Shown here one piece after another: positions 1 through 7,074 of a DNA stretch of 64,000 nt. Numbering within the stretch: the stretch's first letter is position 1; every line of letters starts with the position of its first letter. The stretch is from Streptomyces niger (GTDB lineage Bacteria; Actinomycetota; Actinomycetes; Streptomycetales; Streptomycetaceae): positions 186,001-250,000 of the forward strand of contig NZ_JOFQ01000001.1 of NCBI RefSeq assembly GCF_000718305.1, read 5' to 3'. A program made the position numbers and the translations under genes. Below the pieces are notes generated by a model, which saw nothing but the letters and a program-made list of their open reading frames with translations, made no database searches and was not told the DNA's origin.

Positions 1-224
1 CCCCCGGCCCGCCGGGCGAGCGCGGCGTGGCACGGCGAGAGGTCGGTGACCTCGGCGTACGCGACGCCGTACGGCTGGTAAGCCAGCGGGTCGGTGGCGG
101 CCACCATCGCCCGGGTCTCCGGGAGGAGTTCACGCCCCGACGGGGTGAGCCTCGCCGTGGCGTGGTGCCACCCATGAAAATTCGCACGCTCCGCTGCGGG
201 CGCGCTGTTAACGTCCGCGACCAT
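1..224 (-). CDS. Left-edge partial reading frame, LysR-wing-like (tentative)
   Basis: An open frame runs off the left edge on the minus strand, with G or C at nearly every third position from about base 170 down to base 1, so this part looks coding. Its translation contains LTPSGRELLPETRAM, which resembles the wing and linker helix at the end of a LysR-type helix-turn-helix domain. The helix-turn-helix itself is absent. The only in-frame ATG (222-224) lies on the start codon of the divergent acetyltransferase gene, leaving no promoter. The stretch may be a truncated LysR remnant or the start of an unrelated protein. Function is unassigned. Confidence 0.35.
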   Translation of the reverse strand, partial: MVADVNSAPAAERANFHGWHHATARLTPSGRELLPETRAMVAATDPLAYQPYGVAYAEVTDLSPCHAALARRAG

Positions 225-939
225 GACGGACACCTTCGAGGACTTCACCCAGGTACAGCGCATCGACACCGACCCCGAGGTGGCGAAGCACCCGCTCATC
301 GCGTTGGAGGACGGCCGGCACAGCTGGTACAGCGGCTACCACCACCGGGACGGCTTCGCCCGGCGGTTGCGATACGCGTTCGACGACCGTACGGAGTACG
401 GCGCCAGCGGCATTCCCCTCGACCGGCTGCGGATCGGAAACTTCTGCCAGTTCGCCTCCGGCGTCACCTTCCTGCTGGGCGGCAACCACGGGCACGACAC
501 CCACCGCGACGCGGTGACGCCGTACGGCTTCAACTTCTTCGCGCACGAGCACGACGCCTGGGCGCCGGCCGGTGACACCGTCGTGGGACACGAGGTGTGG
601 ACCGGTTACGAGGCGGTCGTCCTGCCCGGCGTACGCATCGGCACCGGCACGATCATCGGGGCGCGCGCCACCGTGTCCAAGGACGTCGCCCCGTACTCCG
701 TCGTGGTGGGCGACAACAGGGTCGTGCGGCACCGCTTCGACCCGCTGCGCCGCAAGCTGCTGTGGCGGATCGGCTGGTGGAACTGGAGCGACGAGCGGAT
801 CGCGGAAGCGCTCCCACTGCTCCAGGGGCGCGAGGTCGCGGCGTTGGCCCGGTATGCCGGCATCGCCCCGGAGGAGGTCGCCGACGACGTCGATCCGGCC
901 ACCATGACCGGCGACGACATCCTGGCGCACCACGTCTGA
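223..939 (+). CDS. CatB-related O-acetyltransferase (hexapeptide family)
   Basis: This 238-residue protein belongs to the xenobiotic/CatB-Vat class of left-handed beta-helix acetyltransferases, which move acetyl from acetyl-CoA to hydroxyl groups. Hexapeptide repeats are visible around residues 68-85 and 120-165 (for example VVLPGVRIGTGTIIGARATV). GGNHGHDT near residues 86-93 corresponds to the NxxNH catalytic-histidine segment of Vat/CatB enzymes, with H89 the likely base. The C-terminal helix region (LLWRIGWWNWSDERI) matches the family tail. No Shine-Dalgarno sequence precedes the ATG and GTTAAC lies 10 bases upstream, so the mRNA could be leaderless. The substrate is unknown; streptogramin or chloramphenicol inactivation is possible but unproven. 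Confidence 0.85.
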   Translation: MTDTFEDFTQVQRIDTDPEVAKHPLIALEDGRHSWYSGYHHRDGFARRLRYAFDDRTEYGASGIPLDRLRIGNFCQFASGVTFLLGGNHGHDTHRDAVTPYGFNFFAHEHDAWAPAGDTVVGHEVWTGYEAVVLPGVRIGTGTIIGARATVSKDVAPYSVVVGDNRVVRHRFDPLRRKLLWRIGWWNWSDERIAEALPLLQGREVAALARYAGIAPEEVADDVDPATMTGDDILAHHV

Positions 940-1242
940 CCTGCGCTTTTGTGCACGTGTCGAAATGACCGGCGCGGAGGGTGTGACATCTGTACATGGT
1001 GGGTGGAGCGAATTCTTCCTAGCGTCTGCGTAACGCAAGATCGAACCTCCGTGGCCGCCGGGTGATCCCCGGAGCCGCGGGGCCATCCCGGACGGCGGAC
1101 CCCGGACGCCGGGCGTCCGCCCGTAGCGCCGCCGGCTCTCCGCCTCCCCACGCGACGCCCCCTCATCGCGGCCCGCCGCACCCGCGGCGCGTTGCACCCT
1201 GCTCCGCGCAGGGCTGGAACCCCACCGAATGCCGAGGACCGT
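940..1242. other. Intergenic leader of the permease gene
   Basis: About 300 bases lie between the acetyltransferase stop and the permease start. I see no credible gene here; the frames crossing it are shadows of the permease or of nothing. The ribosome binding site GAGGA sits at 1234-1238. No clear terminator or operator was recognised. Confidence 0.5.
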
Positions 1243-2736
1243 ATGAGCACGCAACCGACGACCGACGTGGCATCGTCGCCGCCCGCTCCGAGTGGTGGCG
1301 GACGCCCGTCGGACGGCCTGCAGGCCGGGCTCAAGAACCGCCACCTGTCCATGATCGCGATCGGCGGGGTGATCGGCGCCGGCCTCTTCGTCGGCTCCGG
1401 CTCCGGCATCGCCGCCGCCGGCCCCGCCATCCTCCTGTCCTACGCGCTGGTCGGCGCGCTGGTGGTCTGCGTGATGCGGATGCTGGGCGAGATGGCCGCC
1501 GCCTACCCCAGCTCCGGTTCGTTCTCCGCTTACGCGGACCGGGCGCTCGGCCGCTGGGCCGGCTTCTCCATCGGCTGGCTCTACTGGTTCTTCTGGGTCG
1601 TGGTGCTGGCCGTCGAGGCCACGGCGGGCGCCAAGATCCTGGAGGGCTGGATACCGGCCGTGCCGCAGTGGGGCTGGGCCCTGATCGTGATGCTGGTGCT
1701 CACCGCGACGAACCTGGCCTCGGTCGCCTCGTACGGCGAGTTCGAGTTCTGGTTCGCCGGGATCAAGGTCGTCGCCATCGCTGCCTTCGTCGTGATCGGC
1801 CTGCTGGCCGTCTTCGGCGTGCTGCCCGGCGCGCACAGCGACACCGCGGGCGTCGCGAACCTCACCGCGCACGGTGGATTCATGCCGCACGGACCCGGTT
1901 CCGTCCTCACCGGCATCCTGATGGTGGTCTTCTCCTTCATGGGCAGCGAGATCGTCACCCTCGCCGCCGGTGAGTCGGAGAACCCGCAGCGCGCGGTCTC
2001 CAAGGCGACCAACAGCGTCATCTGGCGGATCGCGGTCTTCTACCTCGGCTCGATCTTCATCGTGGTCAGCCTGCTGCCGTGGAACTCCCCCTCCATCGTC
2101 GACGACGGCAGCTACGTCGCGGCCCTGAACACCATCGGCATCCCGCACGCCGGCGAGGTCATGAACGTCATCGTGCTGACCGCGGTGCTCTCCTGTCTGA
2201 ACTCCGGCCTCTACACCGCCTCCCGCATGGCCTTCTCGCTCGGCGAGCGGGGGGACGCGCCGAAGGCGTTCGCGCGGACCAGCGCCCGCGGCGTGCCGCG
2301 CGCCGCGATCCTCTCCTCCGTCCTCTTCGGCTTCATCGCGGTGTTCTTCAACTACAAGTGGCCCGACACCGTCTTCGCCTTCCTGCTGAACTCCTCCGGA
2401 GCCGTCGCACTGTTCGTATGGCTGGTCATCGCCTTCGCACAGCTGCGGATGCGCGCGATGATCCTGCGCGACGACCCGTCGAAGCTGGTCGTACGGATGT
2501 GGCTGTTCCCGTACCTGACCTGGGCGACGATCGGGATGATCTCCTTCGTGCTGGTCTACATGCTGACCGACCCCGACGGCCGGCAGCAGGTCACCCTGTC
2601 GTTGCTGGCCGCCGCCGTGGTGGTGGGCATCGCCCTGGTGCGGGACCGGCTGCGGGCGAGCCGGCCGGCCACGGCGTCCGCGGGCGCGGTACGCGATTCA
2701 GCGGAGGGCGAAGAAAGCCTTCCGACAGGCTCGTAG
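1243..2736 (+). CDS. APC-family amino-acid permease (GabP/AnsP-like)
   Basis: The 497-residue product is an integral membrane amino-acid:proton symporter of the APC superfamily with about twelve hydrophobic segments. The first segment carries the family signature GGVIGAGLFVGSG, followed by GPAILLSYALVGALV and the conserved GEMAAAYP motif. Overall pattern and length fit the GABA/asparagine/aromatic permease branch, but the substrate cannot be read from sequence. The ATG at 1243 is chosen because GAGGA lies 4 bases upstream; the frame is open further 5' to 1192. The C-terminus is a short hydrophilic tail. The gene stands alone and is followed by a hairpin at the next gene's start. Confidence 0.93.
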   Translation: MSTQPTTDVASSPPAPSGGGRPSDGLQAGLKNRHLSMIAIGGVIGAGLFVGSGSGIAAAGPAILLSYALVGALVVCVMRMLGEMAAAYPSSGSFSAYADRALGRWAGFSIGWLYWFFWVVVLAVEATAGAKILEGWIPAVPQWGWALIVMLVLTATNLASVASYGEFEFWFAGIKVVAIAAFVVIGLLAVFGVLPGAHSDTAGVANLTAHGGFMPHGPGSVLTGILMVVFSFMGSEIVTLAAGESENPQRAVSKATNSVIWRIAVFYLGSIFIVVSLLPWNSPSIVDDGSYVAALNTIGIPHAGEVMNVIVLTAVLSCLNSGLYTASRMAFSLGERGDAPKAFARTSARGVPRAAILSSVLFGFIAVFFNYKWPDTVFAFLLNSSGAVALFVWLVIAFAQLRMRAMILRDDPSKLVVRMWLFPYLTWATIGMISFVLVYMLTDPDGRQQVTLSLLAAAVVVGIALVRDRLRASRPATASAGAVRDSAEGEESLPTGS

Positions 2737-2757
2737 CCAATATTGCTGGTGACGCGG

Positions 2758-2785
2758 TGGGCCCATCCGTACCAGGATGGGCCCA
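2758..2785 (+). promoter_or_regulatory. Perfect 11-bp hairpin covering the next gene's RBS and start
   Basis: TGGGCCCATCC (2758-2768) and GGATGGGCCCA (2775-2785) are perfect inverted arms with a 6-base loop. The likely Shine-Dalgarno AGGA (2774-2777) is in the loop edge and right arm, and the right arm ends on the A of the ATG at 2785. The fold would hide the translation start, so it may be an RNA control element, or a terminator for the permease gene. Confidence 0.6.
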
Positions 2786-4497
2786 TGTCCGAACCCAACG
2801 CTTCCACCGGTCGGGCCGGCTCCGACGCCGAGCCGCTGCCCCGCCGGATCGCCGACGAGTACGTCGACGCCCTCATCGCCCTCGACCCCATCACCGGCAC
2901 CTTCCTCGGCGTACCGGAGAGCTCCGGCAAGCTGCCCGACTTCTCCCCCACGGGGCAGGAGGCGCTGGCCCAGTTGGCCCGCACCACGCTCGACCGGCTG
3001 GCCGCCGCCGAGGCCCGGCCGGGCGCCGACAGCGACAACGAACGGCGCTGCGCCCGGCTGCTGCGCGAGCGGCTGACCGCCGAGCTCGCCGTGCACGAAG
3101 CCGGCGAGGGACTACGGGCCGTCAGCAACCTCAGCTCGCCGCTGCACTCGGTGCGCCAGGTCTTCACCATCATGCCGACCGAGACGGACGAGGACTGGGC
3201 GGCCGTCGAGCAGCGGCTGCGCGCGGTGCCGGCCGCCCTGGAGGGCTACCGGGCCGCGCTCGGCGAGGGCCTGCGGCGCGGGCTGCCGGCCGGTCCCCGG
3301 CAGGTGCGGACGGTGCTCGGGCAGCTCGCCGAGTGGATCGGCGAGGACGGTGGCTGGTTCGCCGGCTTCGCCGCCGCCGGGCCGGAGAGCCGGCGCAAGG
3401 AGCTGGGCGAGGCGGCCCGCTTCGCCACCGCCGCGCTGACCGAGCTCCGCGACTGGCTGCGCGACACCTACGCACCGGCCGTCGAGGGCTCCCCCGACGT
3501 GGTGGGCCGCGAGCGGTACGCCCGCCTCGCCCGCTACTACAACGGCACCGACCTCGACCTCGACGAGGCGTACGCGTACGGCTGGGCCGAGTTCCACCGG
3601 CTGCTCGCCGAGATGGAGACGGAGGCCGAGAAGGTCCTGCCGGGCGCGAAGACCCCCTGGGAGGCGCTGGCCTGGCTCGACGACAACGGCGAGAAGGTCG
3701 AGGGCGTCGAGGAGACCCAGCGCTGGCTCCAGTCGCTGATGGACCAGGCCATCGAGGACCTGGACGGCACGCACTTCGAACTGGCCGAGCGGGTCAAGCG
3801 CGTGGAGTCGCGGATCGCGCCCGCGGGCTCCGCCGCCGCGCCGTACTACACCGGCCCCTCGCTGGACTTCTCACGTCCGGGCCGCACCTGGCTGCCGACC
3901 ATGGGCGAGACCAGCTTCCCGGTGTACGACCTGGTCTCCACCTGGTACCACGAGGGCGTGCCGGGCCACCACCTCCAGCTCGCGCAGTGGGCGCACGTCA
4001 GCGATCAGCTGTCCCGCTACCAGACCACGGTCGGCATGGTCAGCGCGAACGCCGAGGGCTGGGCGCTGTACGCCGAGCGGCTGATGGACGAGCTGGGCTA
4101 CCTCACCAACGCGGAACGCCGGTTGGGGTACCTCGACGCGCAGATGATGCGCGCGATCCGCGTGATCATCGACATCGGCATGCACCTGGAGCTGGAGATC
4201 CCGAAGGACTCGCCGTTCCATCCGGGCGAGCGCTGGACACCGGAGCTGGCGCAGGAGTTCATGGACGCGCACTGCGGCCGACCGTCCGACTTCGTGGAGA
4301 GCGAGATCATCCGGTACCAGGGCATGGCCGGCCAGGCGATCGGCTACAAGCTGGGCGAGCGCGCCTGGCTGAACGGCCGCGCGGCGGCCCGCCGCCGCCA
4401 CGGCGACGCCTTCGACCCCAAGAAGTGGCACATGGCGGCCCTCTCCCAGGGGTCGCTGGGCCTGGACGACCTCGAAAGCGAACTGTCGGCGCTGTAG
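2785..4497 (+). CDS. DUF885 family metallohydrolase
   Basis: The 570-residue protein is a full-length DUF885 family member, a group of cytoplasmic zinc-hydrolase-like proteins related in fold to M2/M32 carboxypeptidases. HEGVPGHH at residues 389-396 is the modified HExxH-type motif, and SANAEGW with E424 probably supplies the third metal ligand. The N-terminus has no signal sequence. The ATG at 2785 is preferred over an upstream in-frame start at 2743 because AGGA is 7 bases upstream and homologues start close to MSEP. The substrate is unknown; a peptidase role is inferred from family architecture only. A GC-rich hairpin follows the stop. Confidence 0.92.
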   Translation: MSEPNASTGRAGSDAEPLPRRIADEYVDALIALDPITGTFLGVPESSGKLPDFSPTGQEALAQLARTTLDRLAAAEARPGADSDNERRCARLLRERLTAELAVHEAGEGLRAVSNLSSPLHSVRQVFTIMPTETDEDWAAVEQRLRAVPAALEGYRAALGEGLRRGLPAGPRQVRTVLGQLAEWIGEDGGWFAGFAAAGPESRRKELGEAARFATAALTELRDWLRDTYAPAVEGSPDVVGRERYARLARYYNGTDLDLDEAYAYGWAEFHRLLAEMETEAEKVLPGAKTPWEALAWLDDNGEKVEGVEETQRWLQSLMDQAIEDLDGTHFELAERVKRVESRIAPAGSAAAPYYTGPSLDFSRPGRTWLPTMGETSFPVYDLVSTWYHEGVPGHHLQLAQWAHVSDQLSRYQTTVGMVSANAEGWALYAERLMDELGYLTNAERRLGYLDAQMMRAIRVIIDIGMHLELEIPKDSPFHPGERWTPELAQEFMDAHCGRPSDFVESEIIRYQGMAGQAIGYKLGERAWLNGRAAARRRHGDAFDPKKWHMAALSQGSLGLDDLESELSAL

Positions 4498-4512
4498 GCG
4501 TACCGGACGGAA

Positions 4513-4544
4513 GGGGGCGGCGGTCCGACCGGGCCGCCGCCCCC
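4513..4544 (+). terminator. Strong GC-rich terminator hairpin
   Basis: GGGGGCGGCGGTCC (4513-4526) pairs with GGGCCGCCGCCCCC (4531-4544) across a 4-base loop, with one G-U wobble. It begins 15 bases after the DUF885 stop and has no U-tract, as is common for actinobacterial terminators. Confidence 0.75.
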
Positions 4545-4605
4545 TCGCGTGCTCCCGCGGGAAATACGTGGCGCGCGGAACCGGCGGTCCGTAGGGTCCA
4601 CCTCC

Positions 4606-5766
4606 ATGACCATCCTCTTCCTGCTTCCCGGTGACCCGTCACGGCCGGGGCATGTCGATCCGGGCCATGAACGGGAGGCGCGGGCCGCCCGCGCGGCGGG
4701 GGCGCAGGTCGCGGCCACCGACCACGAGGCGCTGTGCGCGGGCGAGTCGGCGCGGGCCGTCTCCGGTGTGCCGGCCGGTCCGGAGCCGGTCTGGTACCGC
4801 GGCGGGCCGCTGACCGCCACGCAGTACGCCGGGCTGGCGGCAGCGCTCGCGGACCGCGGCCGCACACTGCTCACCGGCCCCGAGGAGTACCGGTCGGCCC
4901 GGGAAACTCCCCCGGACGCCACTCCGTCGGCGCGGGTCTGGTGGGTGGACGGCGTACCGGTGTTGACGACCGCGCACGCGGATGCCCCTGACGCAGCGCC
5001 CCGCCCCACCACCGCCGCGTTGGCCGAAGCGGCCAAGGAAGTCGGGAAGTCGGGGAACCGCTTCGTCACCACCGACCTCGCGCCGGACGCCGCGGGGACC
5101 TGGCGGACGCTCGCGGTCGGCGACGGGCAGACCGGCGGCCTGGGCCCGGTCACGGACGCGGAGACGGCGCGGCTCTTCGAGGCACTGACCGCCGCCGGGT
5201 CCGGCTTCCCGCTCGCGCTCACCGCCGGCCGGCTGACGCTGCGGGCCCTGCCGCCGACCGAGTGCGCCCGGCTCGCGGACGGCGGTACGGCCGGGCTGGA
5301 CTGGGTGGACGGCGCGCCGCCGGAGGGCACCGTGGCGGGCGCCGGCATCATGGTGCAGCTCGCGGCGGCCGGACTGTACCGGCCGGGCTGGGGCACGTAC
5401 GCCATCACCCGCACCGAGGACGGCGTGGCCCTGGGCGGCATCGGCTTCCACGGCCCGCCCGACGAGACCGGCACGGCCGAGCTGGGGTACGACCTGTCCC
5501 CCTCGGCCCGCGGCGCCGGCTGGGCGACGGACGCGGTGCGCCTGCTCGCCTCGTGGGCGGCCTCCCGCCCCGAGATACGCACCCTGCGGGCCACCACGGA
5601 GCCGGCGAACCTGCCGTCCCAGCGTGTGCTGTTGCGAGCCGGCTTCGCGCACACGGGCGAGAAGGAGGGGATGCCCGCATTCGAGTACGCGGGGAACGAC
5701 GCCGGGAGCGGTGCCGCGGCCGGCACGGCGGAGCCGGTGGGCGAAGGCGGCCCGGCGACTCCCTGA
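4606..5766 (+). CDS. Truncated R2K-type ATP-grasp domain fused to GNAT acetyltransferase
   Basis: The 386-residue product has two parts. Residues 1-100 resemble the N-lobe of R2K-clade ATP-grasp proteins (VWYRGGPLTATQYAGLAAAL, residues 62-81, is characteristic), and residues 150-180 resemble that family's closing strand (LAVGDGQTGGL). The segment between them is far shorter than usual and lacks the lysine-rich nucleotide-binding core, so the ATP-grasp part is probably not catalytic. Residues 205-365 form a RimJ/RimL-like GNAT domain with the acetyl-CoA loop in SPSARGAGWATDAV. The ATG at 4606 is chosen because homology starts there; no strong ribosome site is seen. The vat-like gene follows 103 bases downstream. 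Confidence 0.78.
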   Translation: MTILFLLPGDPSRPGHVDPGHEREARAARAAGAQVAATDHEALCAGESARAVSGVPAGPEPVWYRGGPLTATQYAGLAAALADRGRTLLTGPEEYRSARETPPDATPSARVWWVDGVPVLTTAHADAPDAAPRPTTAALAEAAKEVGKSGNRFVTTDLAPDAAGTWRTLAVGDGQTGGLGPVTDAETARLFEALTAAGSGFPLALTAGRLTLRALPPTECARLADGGTAGLDWVDGAPPEGTVAGAGIMVQLAAAGLYRPGWGTYAITRTEDGVALGGIGFHGPPDETGTAELGYDLSPSARGAGWATDAVRLLASWAASRPEIRTLRATTEPANLPSQRVLLRAGFAHTGEKEGMPAFEYAGNDAGSGAAAGTAEPVGEGGPATP

Positions 5767-5822
5767 CACCCGGACCGCCCGGCGCTGACCGTCGTCGGCC
5801 GCCCGAGCTGCCCCTTGTCGAC

Positions 5823-5858
5823 CACACCGGGAAACACACCGGGAAACACACCGGGAAA
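5823..5858 (+). repeat. Three perfect 12-bp tandem repeats
   Basis: CACACCGGGAAA occurs three times without a break (5823-5834, 5835-5846, 5847-5858). The array ends next to the ribosome site AGAGG (5858-5862) of the vat-like gene, so it forms most of that gene's visible leader. Confidence 0.9.
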
Positions 5859-5869
5859 GAGGCCCCGTC

Positions 5870-6520
5870 ATGCCCCCGCTCCTCCCCGCCGACCCGACCG
5901 TGCTGCACCCGGTCCCCGGACAGCCGCGGGTCGTGTTGCTCAAGCCGCTGGTCAGCTCGCCGCTGATCGAGGTGGGCGAGTTCTCCTACTACGACGATCC
6001 GGACGACCCGACCGCTTTCGAGACCCGCAACGTGCTGTATCACTACGGCCCTGAGCGGCTGGTCATCGGGAAGTTCTGCGCGCTGGGCGAGGGGGTGCGG
6101 TTCCTGATGAACGGCGCCAACCACCGGATGGACGGCCCGTCCACCTTCCCCTTTCCGATCATGGGTGGCTCGTGGGCCGAGCACTTCGACCTGATCACGG
6201 GGCTCCCGGGGCGCGGGGACACCGTGGTCGGGAACGACGTGTGGTTCGGCTACCGCTCGACGGTGATGCCGGGCGTACGCATCGGCCACGGCGCGATCGT
6301 CGCCTCGGGCTCGGTGGTCGTCGACGACGTGCCCGACTACGGCGTCGTGGGCGGCAATCCGGCCCGCCTCCTCCGGCTACGCCACGACCCGGCGGACGTC
6401 GCCCGCCTGCTCGACCTCGCCTGGTGGGACTGGCCGCTGGACCACCTCACCCGGCACCTCCGCACGGTCATGTCCGGCAGTGTGGACGAGCTGGCGGCGG
6501 CAGCTCCCGGGCGCGAGTAG
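5870..6520 (+). CDS. Vat-type streptogramin A acetyltransferase homologue
   Basis: This 216-residue hexapeptide acetyltransferase is close to the Vat family, which inactivate group A streptogramins using acetyl-CoA. NGANHRMDG with H85 matches the catalytic segment of VatA/VatD, and GNDVWFGYRSTVMPGVRIGHGAIVA shows the beta-helix repeats split by the usual NDVW loop. The C-terminal WWDWPLDHL region also fits Vat proteins. AGAGG lies 7 bases before the ATG. Streptomyces carry many Vat-like genes of unknown substrate, so resistance is plausible but not shown. The gene follows the ATP-grasp/GNAT fusion on the same strand. Confidence 0.85.
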   Translation: MPPLLPADPTVLHPVPGQPRVVLLKPLVSSPLIEVGEFSYYDDPDDPTAFETRNVLYHYGPERLVIGKFCALGEGVRFLMNGANHRMDGPSTFPFPIMGGSWAEHFDLITGLPGRGDTVVGNDVWFGYRSTVMPGVRIGHGAIVASGSVVVDDVPDYGVVGGNPARLLRLRHDPADVARLLDLAWWDWPLDHLTRHLRTVMSGSVDELAAAAPGRE

Positions 6521-6597
6521 CCCGCCGAGGCCCGACAGCCGCGGTTTCCCTGGTGGAACCATTGATCCACCGGGGATTTCGCTGCTAGACAGCGGGT

Positions 6598-7053
6598 ATG
6601 ACGAGTTCTCCCGCGTACTCCCCCGACGCCACCGACTGGCGGATACTGCGTGCCCTCCAGGAGAACGGGCGGGCGGGCTATGCCGTGCTCGCGCGGGAGG
6701 TGAACATGTCCGCCAGCGCCGTCACCGAGCGGGTGCGGCGGCTGGAGGAGACCGGGGTGATCCGCGGGTACGCGGCCGTGGTCGACGCCGAGCGGGTCGG
6801 GCTGCCGGTCCTGGCCTTCGTACGGCTGCAGTGCCCGAACGGCGACTACGCGCCGTTCCACGACCTGTTGGACACCACGCCGGAGATCCTTGAGGCGCAC
6901 CACGTCACCGGCGACGACTGTTTCATCATCAAGGTGGCGGCGCGGTCGATGCGGCACCTGGAAGAGGTGGCGGGGCGGATCGGCGCGCTCGGCTCGGTCA
7001 CGACGAACGTCGTGTACTCGTCCCCGCTCGCCGGCCGCCCCGTCAGCCCCTGA
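6598..7053 (+). CDS. Lrp/AsnC family transcriptional regulator
   Basis: The 151-residue protein has an N-terminal winged helix-turn-helix (about residues 10-60, with DWRILRALQENGRAGYAVLAREVNMS split over helices 1-3) and a C-terminal RAM effector domain (about 70-145). Such proteins form octamers and respond to amino acids. The ATG at 6598 has a weak AGCGGG just upstream. The gene is convergent with sbcC, 21 bases away, and no amino-acid gene lies beside it, so its target is not evident. Confidence 0.9.
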   Translation: MTSSPAYSPDATDWRILRALQENGRAGYAVLAREVNMSASAVTERVRRLEETGVIRGYAAVVDAERVGLPVLAFVRLQCPNGDYAPFHDLLDTTPEILEAHHVTGDDCFIIKVAARSMRHLEEVAGRIGALGSVTTNVVYSSPLAGRPVSP

Positions 7054-7074
7054 GGCACCGCTTCCGGACGCCGC

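Noticed and set aside
208..2148. 646-residue minus-strand frame
   Set aside because: Antisense of the first acetyltransferase and the permease, with low-complexity composition.
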